Shown: piece after piece, positions 1 through 12,800 of the stretch | Position numbering within the stretch: position 1 is the stretch's first letter | How the letters are laid out: each line of letters starts with the position of its first letter | NCBI GenBank assembly: GCA_030522415.1 | Contig: CM060104.1 | Span: 21,591,825 to 21,655,824, forward strand | Length of the DNA stretch: 64,000 nt | Reading direction: 5' to 3' | From: Channallabes apus | Taxonomy: Eukaryota; Chordata; Actinopteri; Siluriformes; Clariidae | The notes under the pieces: generated by a model | Seen by the model: the letters and a program-made list of their open reading frames with translations, nothing else | Told to the model about the DNA's origin: nothing | Databases searched by the model: none | Program-made: the position numbers and the translations under genes

Positions 1-1600
1 TTTAAAATCTCATTAGTTGTTTTATTTGCGAGATGCAGCACAATAATCTCACACTTCCCAAATAAATTTTTTTGGTCCGGGAAAAGGGGGGGGGGAGTTA
101 ATAAATCAATAATAATAAATAAGTATATCAGGCATGAAAAGTGTGTGCACATGTATGTGTATATATAAAAAAAAAAACTATATTTGCGTTGTTTATCAGT
201 TTATATTGATGGAGTTTGTACTGTGTTCACAGCCATAAAGCTTTTTGTGCATATTTGGTGAAAGAAAAATATTTAAAAACATACTTCTTCACTTAAGACA
301 AGCTGCATTTAAAATGAATGTGTATGTTACTCTTCCTGATTTCAAATCTAAACTTCTCAGCTTTTTGAAAGCATGTTTTCTTTCCCAACATTAATTTCAA
401 GTCCATAATGGGATTTAATTTGCTGCGATCCCTGCTAAGTGAAAGCATGTGTTTTTGTGTCTGTGTCCCTTTGAGGCTTACAGAAAATACAAGCCAAATG
501 ATTTTACTACACGCTTAATCAGTGCAATTTGTAAGCTATTTAGTTCCACTTTATGAGTGCAAAAGTTACATCCATCAATCTGGAATTTCATTTTTGCAAA
601 TAGCAGCTAAGAAACACAGACTGTACATTTTATGTCTGTCCAAAAATGATATTGGTTGGTCCTGTGTGTGTTTGTGTGTGTGTACGTGTTCCCGTGTGTG
701 TATGCGTGTGTGTATGCGTGTGTGTGTGAGTTGTAACTTCTTGGGCTAAAAGCATACCAGAGCGTCAGCTGACTGGTCACTTCGGGTGCCTGTGTGGACA
801 GATGGTACGAGTAGGGGTATAACTATAGCTGTGCTGAATCCTGCCCCTCTAACAGAACCTGCTCCCAGTAGGTTGAAGGCAGTTGGCAGAGGGAGCCGGA
901 AGCCCCTGGAGCTCCTGAAGGAAAAGTGTGTCTCGTCTCATTGGCTCCTGTGGTGGAGGATTCAGTATGGCAGCGGAGGTGGCATTACCTTTTGCTGCTG
1001 AAGCATGTGGTCTTAAATTGCTATCCTTCATCTTTAATTGCTTTAAGCCAAATACACCCTGTCAGTAGAGGACTCGCACAGCAAGACGTTTTGATGATCG
1101 GTTGTTTAATTGTTAAATACACAATCTTTCAAATGGAGAAATCCTAAACGAAGTGTGTCTGAATCCTAAATCATGCATGCTCATGAGAAAAAAAAAAAAA
1201 AAAAGATTGCCACGAGAACCTGTAAAACCTTTTTGTTATGCTTTACGTCACCAGGAACCATGTTTGTTTTCGAGATTAATCATTAATTAATGAATTGTCA
1301 ATAGGAATTTAACTAATTACAGATTTATTAACCAATACATTTTGTTTCACATCACTAGTATTTTCAACCGTTTAACAGCATGAACTGTCGTATCTGTCGT
1401 ATAACGTACGATCGCTTCATCCTCCCTGCTCCGTGCAATAGTACAAGAATTTATAAAATAATATGTGGAGGTCAATGTTGGTACTGTGGCAAGCCATCAT
1501 AAATAAGTCAATATGAGGGAGACACTGGATTGTGCAGCTAGAACTTAACCTGAGAGGGAAATGTGCATCTGGTTAATCATTAATTATTAATGATTAATTG
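1..1600. other. upstream non-coding sequence, no gene recognised
   Basis: AT-rich sequence with a GT-rich microsatellite at about 663-729 (interrupted by acg and atgc variants) and an A tract at 1189-1204. A GC-richer island at 780-1010 has short overlapping open frames on both strands but nothing I recognise. Confidence 0.6.
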
Positions 1601-1611
1601 ATTATTAATAG

Positions 1612-1786
1612 GGCAGCACGGTGGCGTAGTGGTTAGCACTGCGCTCTGGCTCCTTCGGGGTCGATGGTTCAAATACTGATTTCGAGTCTCTGCATGTTCT
1701 CCTAGGGCTTCGGTGGGATACTTCGATTTCCTCCCACAATCAGAAGACGTGCAGATTAGGCTTATTAGCACTTCCTACATTGACTA

Positions 1787-1826
<40 letters not shown>

Positions 1827-1905
1827 ATGCTTTTGAGCCCTGTGATGAACTGGCACCCTGTCCAGGGTATTTCCCTTACGTTGCGCTTCACACCTCCTGC
1901 ATAAA
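1612..1905 (+). repeat. tRNA-derived SINE-like repeat, family S1, degenerate copy with internal (GT)n
   Basis: Head gcacggtggcgtagtggttagcac carries the A-box-like segment; then come the family landmarks catgttctcc, ggtttcctcccacaat, gattaggct, and at the 3' side ctggcaccctgtccagggt. A (GT)n run at 1789-1825 sits where other copies also have GT repeats. Ten copies of this family lie in the window. Confidence 0.75.
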
Positions 1906-3300
1906 CGTTGTAGAGAATAAGTAATTATTGATTGTTAACTGTAGTTTAAGTTGCAACCCTACATGTAGGTTTTTACTATTAAGCTGTTCCAACAATCATT
2001 CGGGTATAAAATGACCAATCCACAACTCTTTATTGGGCTTACATTGGGTCTTTATTGTCCCAGTAGATGAATTGAGTTGAGGTTCTCTTGGGCTTTTTAA
2101 AAATTTCTTTCTTTCTTTCTTTTTTAAAAGCCTACAGTGCTATTTTTCAGGCTACTAGTCACATCTTTCTTCATTGCCTAGAAAATCAAACAAGTTTGAA
2201 AATATGAGCCTCTGCAATCGCTCCCAGACCCCAGAAAGCCACACTACATGAGCACTCTTTGTGGGAGAGTGAGTTGTTAAATGAGTTGGATGCCGGGGCT
2301 GAAGTCCTGCATTGTGTCTCTAGGCTTTGTGAGGCACTATGGAACTCTGTTCACAGAATGTTATCACTGTAGCAGGAGAACCAGATTTCCTTCATTATGT
2401 TACATTATACGGTCTTCACAACACTACTAAACAGCACTGGTACGGCATGCTGGTTTGCAAAGACAAATATATTTTTCCATGTCTAATCCTCTGAAGCCTT
2501 GTTTATCCATCAGTTTTCATTCTTAGTACACAGTTGCCTCCCTAATTGTTACAAACAGTTAACTGTAGAACACAGCAGGGAAAACCGGTTATTTGACTGA
2601 ATCATGTCCATATGCTTTGTACTTTGTTCCTTTGGCATCCTGCTCCGTCAGTGGGGTGCTAGCATGCTGTCATGTGAGTCGATTATTGTGATGTTCACAC
2701 AAAACAACTGGTATTAAAACACATGCCGAATCAAAAGGCATTGCTTTCTTTGCACTTCGACTCTCAGCACCGAGCATGTTCAACTTCAATAGGAATGTAA
2801 TGATCTGAAAGTGCAGATCAGCATAATAAAAAAAGGTGTCCTGGTGTGTTAAATGTTAAAGGCACTCCTGTTCTGTTAGTTGAGCAAAATGCATCAAGTA
2901 GGACATGCTCAGCATCTGCTCCTGTCAGGCCCCTCGTGAGGCCGAGCATGTGACTCTTGTTTTTGTGAATACTGCTGGGCCTCGGTGGGGAGAACTAACT
3001 CTTCGTTCTGTAGCAGAGAATAGAGGCAATGTCTGCGTGGACACATTAAGCCTTGTTTGCTCAGATAGTTTGCTGGAATACACTTCATGAGAAACTCAAA
3101 AGGAAACCTCGATTCGGATTAGACTCCTCCTTCTCTGGTAAGCATTTGGCTGATGACCAATTTGTAAGCGCTTGAAAGTGGAGGCTAGTAAAAAAAAAAA
3201 AAGACTTACTGTTGTTTGCCTTCTTGACATGTATTTAATGTATAGCTGGCCTGTAGCACACAGTTATAGAAAGGGAATTATTTCTAATCACATGCTCCAT
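1906..3300. other. upstream non-coding sequence
   Basis: AT-rich, with a TTTC run at 2107-2122 and an A tract at 3191-3202. Short open frames at 2905-3090 and 3172-3426 have no recognisable motif. Nothing else seen. Confidence 0.5.
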
Positions 3301-3309
3301 GTCATGCAG

Positions 3310-3502
3310 TTGAAGCCTGGTTCCCTTTTGATTCTGGTTTCTCTCGTCCTCGTGTCGCCTCGAGGAAGTTCTCTTTGCCCCATTCCCTTTTCGGGAAAAG
3401 ATTTGAATCTGGAATTTATATTTTGAAAAGAAATTGTTTTGTGTCGATATCCATTGTTAAAAGTGCCCTATGAATGAAACCGAACTGAACTGAATTGAAT
3501 AA
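3310..3502 (+). repeat. probable old LINE 3'-end copy (same family as 60760-61077)
   Basis: The order of landmarks matches the other copies: tctggtttctctcg..., gaggaagttctctttgcc, then ccattgttaaaagtgcc and a tail of aactgaactgaattgaat just before the ankib1 exon. Strongly diverged, so the assignment is tentative. If right, a LINE tail ends about 30 nt upstream of the splice acceptor at 3532. Confidence 0.4.
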
Positions 3503-3532
3503 TAGGATCATTTTTCTTTCTGATGTTGCCAG

Positions 3533-3610
3533 GAGACACGCGATGCCAGATCCACAGCCTAAGTAGTGCTGAGTGGAGAGAGCTGAGAGCCGGGAGCTGG
3601 GAGCTCAACG
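3533..3610 (+). other. ankib1: 5' UTR part of the first coding exon of ankib1
   Basis: A pyrimidine-rich run (tttttctttctgatgttgc) followed by AG at 3531-3532 makes a plausible acceptor, so the exon probably starts at 3533 and carries 78 nt of leader before the ATG at 3611. The leader is purine-rich (GAGCTGAGAGCCGGGAGC type) just before the start codon. The non-coding first exon and promoter were not identified and may lie further left. Confidence 0.5.
3543..3566 (+). promoter_or_regulatory. short upstream open reading frame in the ankib1 leader
   Basis: An ATG at 3543 opens a 7-codon frame (MPDPQPK) ended by TAG at 3564-3566, 44 nt before the ankib1 start. Its context (cgcgATGc) is weak at +4. 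If the exon starts at 3533 as inferred, this ATG lies in the mRNA and could modulate initiation at 3611. Confidence 0.4.
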
Positions 3611-3798
3611 ATGGGGAATATAGCGACCAAGTTTCGAAAGGCACTGATTAATGGAGATGAGGTGCTCGCCTACCAGCTCTACGAGGGCAACCCGCAGTTT
3701 AAAGAGTCACTGGATCCCAACACCTCATATGGGGAGCCTTATCAACATAACACCCCGCTCCACTATGCTGCTAGGCATGCAATGACACGGATACTCAG
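3611..3798 (+). CDS. ankib1: ankib1 coding exon 1 (residues 1-63)
   Basis: Begins with MGNIATKF, the conserved family start, and ends in the first ankyrin motif [12 protein letters not shown]. Donor GTAAAA at 3799. Ends in phase 2 (AG|G, Arg63). Gly2 with Thr6 fits an N-myristoylation signal. Confidence 0.96.
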
Positions 3799-4923
3799 GT
3801 AAAACAATATCGCTTTTCACCTCAAGGTTAGATGTTAGTACTTAATGGTGACAGTAATGCTTTTGGGCAGGAATATTAGTGCGTGCATGAGATTATTATT
3901 AAAATGTACAGGCTCATGTGAGTACTTTTAGATGCTTGGCTACAGTATGCGTCACAACGCAAATGTTTAAGCGATCAAAAGGATAGCTTTGATTTAAATT
4001 AATCTAAAGTTTAAGTTAGTCTAGTTTAAGTTAATCTAAAGTTGATTACTTCTGTATTTTTACACAGGTATTTGGGCAACGTTTACTTTTACTTGAGTAG
4101 TTTTATTAAAGGATACTTTTTACTTTTACTTGGCTCTAAAGTACAGCAAATATCTGTACGTTTACTTAACTACATTTTCCCATGGTGTTGTGTTGCCCAA
4201 CGACAGTGTAATATTTGAAGCGGGAATTTTTTTGCAATTTCAATACTTAAGTAAAAGTACTTTCACTTAAGTACCCAAGTGGCTTCTATTTGTGTAATAT
4301 TTGCCCCAGGGAATCTCTAGGGAAAATACTTTACTCAAGTACAGGATTTGTGTACTTTGCCCACCTCTGGGTGCTGGTGACTTAAACCATAATGATTGTT
4401 TGAGTATAGCTTTAGCTTATGGCTAGCTTATAGCTAATTGCATTTAAGTACAGCGTCACATACAGTGGGGCAAAAAAGTATTTAGTCAGCCACCAATTGT
4501 GCAAGTTCTCCCATTTAAAAAGATGAAGGAGTCCTGTAATTTTCATTATACAGTATACCTCAACTTTTCTCTGTCTCTCTTTTTGACATTTGAAATTCCC
4601 ATCTGCTTGTCTTTTAGTCCGTGTTTATTTATGTAATTACATTTTTGGAATGTCTGTATGTTTATGTGTTAACATTGTATGTTCTATGTGTATATATGTT
4701 GAAACTTTTTAAACTTTGTTGCTGCCACCTTGGCCAGGACTCCCTGGAAGAAGAGATAATGTATCTCAATGGGACATTCCTGGTAAAATAAAGGAAAAAA
4801 AAAAAAAAACTATGAGAGACAAAATAAGAAAAAAAATCAGAAAATCACATTGTAGGATTTTTACTGAATTAGGTGGTAAATTCCTCTGAAGTTCTTTAAT
4901 GTGTGTGCGCTAATTAGCCATAT

Positions 4924-5009
<86 letters not shown>

Positions 5010-8000
5010 TTTTTAAACCATTTCAAATGAACTCCCGTCATTTCCATCTGCGCCATCTTTAAGCTTTAATCAAGAATTATATTTTACTGTAGCTACTTTG
5101 CTTTTCCTTTCCATTTTTTTTTTGTTGAGTTTTCATCTTTATCTTGAATGTTAGTTACCACATGCACAAAACAAGCTAAATTTAAAAGCTGATTGCTAAA
5201 TAAAAGCTATTGAGTAAATATGGAATTTTTAATCCGATTAATTCAATAATCGTTAGATGAGTCAATTATCAAAATGGCAGTTACAGTAGATTCGCAATGT
5301 TTCGCCCACTTGCAGCTCAGTTTACGTCTCATCAGTGAGAATGGGGCTTAAAAAAATAAAGTAAGGAAGTGTCTGCTGCTATGCACTAACAAATTCCTTA
5401 CATTATTTTTGGCCATGACCTCATCAGCCTAGAGGGGGAAAAGTGGAGAGTTCTCGACTGACCATCTGCCTCGGGCGGCCCGAGTAGCAGGATGTAATGG
5501 TGAGCGTCGTGCAAGCCTGACTGATCATCCGCAGGGGAGATACGTCCATGTCTGTGTGTCACAGGATGTTTTTACAATGCGAAATATGCAACTCTGCCCC
5601 TTCAACAGGATAATCGCTTGTCCAAATGTTTTCACCTAAAATGGTCACGTAGGAAGCCTTCTGTAATTTAGAAATGGAGTTTTATTCCAAGAAGACCTCT
5701 GTTTCTTTTAAGTGTTAAGAGTTGGACAGTACTGTACTGGTGCATCTGCAATCTGCTGATATCTGATGCTCGTGTTCAAGTCCAGTTTGTGACTTCATAA
5801 CTGTTAAACTGTTAAATAAAGAAAATATTTATATCAATATTTATATTTTACCTTGTTTTGTATTTCATCTCCTCCACTGTAAAGGAACCCTGAGCTTTTT
5901 CTGTCTCTCCGTGAAGATCTGGGACGTTTCACTTGAATTATATTTGTGTGCTGCGTGAAATTAAAATAAACCTCATAAAGCAAATTCACACAGGATGTGT
6001 TCTGTTAGCAAACTTAGTGTAAACGACCTTCTGTCCATTCCACGAAGTGGTGGCGTTTGGTACTGTTTGTCCCGTGAGGAAAAACGACGCAGTTGAACAA
6101 GCTGTAATTACAGTGGAATAGTAAACAGACTGCATATTTGTTTTAATCACCCCATTATTATGAACAGCAATGATCTGATGGACAATGATCTGAAGGACAA
6201 CCTGTAGTCACACCATTTGAAAACTGATTTTAATATATTTTACCAGGAGTGGGAGTGGGATTTGATGGTCCAGTAAAGTTTAGCCTTCACCAATATGTGC
6301 AAATGAAAAACATTTCGAAGGAAGGGTGGAAAAAGGATTCTGTGTGAATGGTGTGTCTTCTACAGATTCATACGTGGGTTAAAATAGAAGTGATGCGTCC
6401 ATGATGCGTGTGTGAGACACGCGGCTAAACGATGCTTCAGAAACCTGCTTTACTAGCATTTAGATTCATTCTAAACTCACGCTTTTTTTTTTTCCTCACA
6501 AATTTGACATCTCTTCTAGATCAGCTTGAAGCCACATGATTATCTCTCTAACGTCATTCTGTCAATCAGCCTTTACACCAAAATGCAGTTCAGACTGACC
6601 CTCTTCCAGAGTTATGGGTGCGTCAGGGTAAGAATGGAAGCACATGGAGCAATTCACCCATCATGCATTGTACAAGACTCTTGGAGGTGCTGTGATGTGG
6701 GGTTCCTTCAGATGGGTCAGGTCTAGGCTCAGCAACGTTATGTGGCAAAAAAGTAATGATTTGGATGTACTGAATGACCAGGTTATCACATCGACTGAGT
6801 TTTTCTTTCCTGAAGGCGCACGTATATTCCAAGACTCCAATCCTCATGTTCCCAGAATGTCACTTTCAGATTTTTTCACACATGAATTGTCCACCGTGTT
6901 AAGCACCATAACCAAAGCTAAAGCAAGTTAAATAAAATGTTAGTGTGATGCTTTTTTATTTTTAACTTTTTTTTTTTTTTGCTTAAAACTTCAACAGATT
7001 TTACTGTCCATATCCTGATGGTGAAAGCTTTGTACAAGTGCATTATTTATTTATTTTTCTTTCTTTTCCTTTTTTTTTTTCTTCTTTCATTTTAAGGAGA
7101 GTTTTCCTTATTTTTCTTAGCATGTATTGTTTTATAAGTGTTATTAAAACATTCTATAAAACAATAAACTGACTGATTGTTAGGATTTTCTAACCTGTTT
7201 CAGTGGCGCTGAAAACAAAATGAATATCATTGGGAAGTTTTTTTTTTTTTTTTTTTTTTTTTGCTTGTCAGTTGAGGTTTTAGACCACGTACCGTGACAT
7301 GCCCCCCAGTGACCAAATTAGTGGAGTTGTGTTCGTCTGAGTTCTGTGAGCATCAGAAAATTTGTGACCGCAGTGGGGGTGTCTTAAACGTCAGCAGTAA
7401 AACAGTAAAAGAGTAGGAGTATGTGAAACTCACAGGAAGGCTAATGTTGTGAAATGGTAAAAGGTAAATAAAACATGCTACCTGACAGAAAACACTCCTG
7501 CCTACCCCAAGCTCGGTTTGAAAAATGCTTCTGTCTACGTGACCTCATTTTCTGCACAAACCCGGAATTCATTCCGATTGATTCAGTAAGCAGAGCATAG
7601 TTATTTTCTTTAATCACGGGTCTATATTTAGAGGAGCTTCATCGTATAATCTGACACGGAGAACACATGTTCTTCAGTAGTCTGTTTTAAAATTGGGACA
7701 AGATTTTATTGGGATGATCATGTACATTTTAATGGGTAATCATGTTAAACGTGAATAAAGTTTAAACTTTATTTTCTATTATTTTACCTGAAATGCAACA
7801 GTTATACAGCATTTTTTAATAATTTTTTTCCTTCCTCGTCCGTTCTTTCCCACTCAGGTCCTTCCTCTTCAGCAAGGATGGCAACCCCAACAAGTGCAAC
7901 GTGCACAACGAGACGGCGCTGCACGTGCTGTGCATGGGGCCGCACATCTTGCTGGCAGAGGGGACGTTGCAGCCACGTCTGGCGCGGCCCTACGAGGATG

Positions 8001-8976
8001 AGCGGCGGCGTGCCGACTGCCTCCAGATGATCCTCAAGTGGACCGGTGCCAAGCTGGACCGCGGCGAGTACGAGAGTGCCGACGTCAATGCCGCTGACAA
8101 CAAGAAAAACACGCCACTGCACTATGCCGCTGCCTCAGGGATGAAGACGTGCGTGGAGGTGGGCAGGGTTTATCAGTGAACTCTTACAGCTTCAGCTATT
8201 TTACTCTCGAAATCTGATCTGATCGAAAAATCGGAATTGAACAACGTGGCTTATAATGTGAATATACCTGTACTAATACTCATATGGGGCAGCATGGTTG
8301 CTTAGCGGTTAGCTCTGTTGCCTTGCATCTCCAGTGTCCAGGTTCGAATCCCGCCTCGGGGTCTGTGTGCATAGAGTTTCCATGTTTGTTCGCTGTGTGC
8401 TCCGGTTTCCGCCAACAGTGCAAAGAAGTGGCGATTAGGCTAATGGCCCTTCCCAAATTACTTGAGACCGTGTGTATGTGTGTGCGCCTTTCAATGGATT
8501 GGCACCCTGTTGAGGCTGTACCCCGCCTCGTGCCCCAAGTCTCTTGGGATAGGCTCCAGGCCCCAGGCGACCCTTCTACACAGGATAAAGTGGTATAGAC
8601 GATAAACGAGTGTGTGACTATAACCCTCGGTGTGTAAATGTTTGTTCCCCACAGTTCCTGGTAAAGCGTGATGCTGACCTGTTCGCTGAGAACGACAATA
8701 AGGAGACACCTTGCGACTGTGCAGAGAAGCAGCATCATAAAGAGCTGGCACTAAGTCTGGAGTCTCAGATGGTCTTTTCAACAGACCCTAATGCAGAGGA
8801 CATTGAAGCCGAGTACGCTGCCCTTGACCGCAGGGAGGTGAGCAGCATGATAGCCTTTGTGAAGTGATGCCCAGTTGTTGTAGTTTTGAGATTATACTTG
8901 CCACACTTTTGATTAGAAGGCTGTATTTAGTGGAGGTGGTGATTTAGGATGCAGAATACGTGGATGAATGATTAAA

Positions 8977-9018
<42 letters not shown>

Positions 9019-9793
9019 GTTTCTCAGCTTTACGAGGGCTTGCGGGTCCAGGACCTAAGGAGGCTGAAGGATATGTTGATCGTGGAGACAGCAGACATGC
9101 TGCAGGCGCCTCTCTTCACTGCAGAGGCTCTCCTCAGGGCACACGGTACGCCGGCTATAGTCACACTAACATATATCTGTTTGGACCTTCATTTGACAAG
9201 GTTTAAAAAAATATTAATTGTTTAAACACAATGATGTTGAACATGTTAAATCTGCCTATTCTAATAATCACACACATGGAATTTGAACCTTGATTTCCCA
9301 TGAAATCTCCATGAATTCCTTTGACATGTGACGTGCATGAAGGACTGGTCCATCTCCTGCATTCAATATTGCATGTTGTAACAAACAGGAATTAATGGCT
9401 AGAAGATAAACGCTCCCTGTTGCCACTCTCACAGTTAAATTTATGCTTTCTTGCTTGCTTTAATTATCTCCAATTATGTGATCAGGCCTTTGGCAGGCCT
9501 AGTTCTAGATGAGTTGCACCCATGGGGAAAACTGGCGGAGTTCTGTTCCACCATGCTTGCTATTATTACAAGTTTGTCCTCTTTGGATTTTGCTAGCACA
9601 GGCTAAAATATAGGGTCTCTCCTCCTTAAAATCGGTTTATTTAAACTGAAACGGAAACAAAAATTAACTTCAAAGTTAGTAATTACTGGTTATTTTGCAT
9701 TAAAAAAAATCTGATCATTCATTTATTCATTTGTCTTTGTTTTGTCAAACTTTGTCCAAATATTTTTGATTTATCATGATTTATTATTATATG

Positions 9794-9864
<71 letters not shown>

Positions 9865-12800
9865 CATGAAACTTATCATTAACATTTTCTAATGTAAAAC
9901 TTCATTATGTATGTTTGCTTTAGACAGATTACCAAGTGATTAGTTGTTGCACTGTGTGTGTGTGTGTGTGTGTGAACAAGAGAAGGAGTGCCTGTGTATG
10001 TGCGTGGGTGTCTGTGGGTCTGTCTGGGTGTGTATGTGTGTGTTGCGTTGGTGTGAGGGGGGCGTGTGTGTATTTTTCTCTTAGGTGGTTTCTGAGCTCT
10101 GGATGTCAGTGATTTATATCAGTTTTAATATGTTATTTATTTGAGATCAGGTTGCTTTAGAATGAGTAACTTTGTTAATATTCAAGTAACTGGGAAGATA
10201 CAATGAAAAGAGATGAATGTAGCATCTCCCTACCTTTCCTCTTCTTCCTCTTAAATTTTAAACCTGAGTTGTAATTTTGTTAGCGGTTTTATCATCAGGA
10301 CAGTCATCATCCAACCATTAGAGACTACAGAGGCTGCATTGTACCCGGTGTCTGTGTGAATATATTACTAAATACTTAAACACTGGGTTCTCTAGTGCTT
10401 CAGCTAACAGCATGCACCACTTTGGTTTAGAAGTTTTGGCGCATGCCTTATGTTAGCTGCGGGGATTCCCTCATGGGGAAGTGGTGTGAGAGTACTGACT
10501 CGAGTACACAACAGCTCCGTGTTCGTTGTTCAGCTTGACGAGGATGAATGAGCAGGTTTTGCATGACCACTAAGTCACAAAGTTATATGACTGGACTTTG
10601 TGCTTCCCCAGTTAAATCATGTGCATTAAGCAGATCCTCATTGTTCCTTGTGATGTGTGTGTGTGTGTATGTGTGTGTGTGTGACCTGCTTTAGTTTACT
10701 AGTATGGGCCGTATAAAACGCTTTTGTTTGAATATTCTGTGCACCAGAAATGTCTAAGCGTTCCCACAGGCTGTATTTGAAAGTTCATCTGAAACGAAGG
10801 TTTCCTAGGCTAGTGTTCTTTATACATAAAATAAAATAAGACTCTGTGCTTAACTTGAATTCTGAAATGAAGTCTTACATTATCATCATACTGTATATTG
10901 ATTTATCACACATTCCAGCGCTATGAAACCCTTTTTTTGTTACACACTCTTCTGCTTCTACACAGACTGGGACCGAGAGAAGCTTCTAGAGGCGTGGATG
11001 TCTAATGCCGAGGACTGCTGCCAGCGGTCTGGGGTTCTGATGCCCACTCCTCCACCCAAAGGCTACAACGCCTGGGATACTCTCCCCTCACCCCGTACGC
11101 CACGCACCACCCGCTCCTCCATCACGTCACCCGACGAAATCAGTCTTTCCCCCGCAGACGACGACCGCTCCCTGGTGAGAATACAGAAACGTGAATAATA
11201 ATCCGATCAGTTCTGAATAATGGCGTTTAGATCACGCTGCATTCACACGTTTGCTCATTTACTTGACAAAAGTCCCAGATTGCTGGATCAATCACACTTA
11301 TTGGTCACTCTCACAATGTAAAACAAAACACAATTACTTCACCAATCAGGCCAGAGATTAGTGAATGATTCAGTCATACAACTCGATTCATGGCGTTCCA
11401 ATATTATCGAACACTCTGCTCCTTCAATTCCAGCCAATAAGCAAGTATACGTATTATTACATTCTCGTTGAATGTGTTAGTTTGTATTATTATTATTTTT
11501 ATCAGAATAAGTAAAATGTCTCTCACAGATAAAAAAAAAAAAACAGGCATGTGCAGCTCTAATTGGGATATAACTTACTGTACCAGTTAATTAACACTAA
11601 TGCATTAATTCTATCTGTTACACAGAGATACTGAGAACAGATCGAAAGCTACAGAAGTATACTAGAAGTGTGTTAGAATTGAGCAATAATATCTGCAAAA
11701 TCTGTATTTATTAACAAACTACCTAACAAACCCAGCGACATTTACATTTTGCTGATAAAAATAATAATAATATAAACTAACACATGCGAAAGGTGCTAAT
11801 TATTAGTTGTTTTATTTATTATTGTGTTTAAGCTTAATCATGTTAAGCTTTCTAGAATAAGAAAAAGTCAGGTTTTTTGTTACAAGAGTTGACTGTCCTG
11901 TGTAGACAGCACTTCTTTTTTTTTCTTTTTTTTTTTTTACTTGAATGCAATAAATGTTTTTGTTGAAACAAATGATAATTGTGTAAGAGAATCGTGATCT
12001 CAATTCAAGAATTATATTTTAGCAAGACTCGTACAGCCCACTATAGTCTACATCATTGTCCTGCTGTTTTAGCTCTGTCTCAATGAGGCCTGTTCTACAC
12101 TTTAGGTCTGTTTATATGCACAGATTTAGCAGATACACTATTTTCCAATTCGTCCTTTTGGATTAAGTGTTTGTCTCTACTTTTAGAAGTAAATCTGATC
12201 AGCTTTAAGGACAACAGCGTCCTCAGTTAGCAATTTATGACTTGAGCCTTTTCTATAAGAGGGTCAGTGTGTGAATGTGTCAATGCGCACACTGTAGTCA
12301 AACAATGACTTTTTCACAGCTGCCACTTGTAAAGTCTAATGTAAAACCACCAGTCTTGAAGATCGAGGAGATTTTTAGTCGATGACTGAATGGACAAAAT
12401 GATGTTTGACATGGCGAATATGCTGTTTCTTTCAAGTGTTAAGTCGCATAAAGCCGAGGGCACATTTTAAAACATCTCAGTATCGCCGAACCACACGATT
12501 TATGGCTTAAACCAGTTTTTTCTTAAATATAGCAGTGTGCACACTACTTAATCTATTGTAAACAAGGTTCTTGTACAAATCATGCTGCACAATTAATCAT
12601 ATAAAAATACTATTCTGTATAAATAAATAAAAACCACAGTGTGGACCAGTGCAATTATTTAATCGCAAAAGGCTGCAATTTATTTTAGGTGATATACACG
12701 TACTGTAGTTGAGAATTTTCATAGAGTTTGTCTATAATATAAGTAATTGTTTAAAATACTTCTTGGGTGATAAATAATTATTGGCAAGCATACTCTGAGA

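Noticed and set aside
780..1031. Non-coding first exon or CpG-island promoter of ankib1
   Set aside because: The patch is somewhat GC-richer but has few CpG dinucleotides and no clear donor site joined to a promoter; it cannot be supported from sequence alone.
7802..8122. 106-codon minus-strand frame opposite coding exon 2
   Set aside because: Shadow of a GC-rich coding exon; no independent motif.
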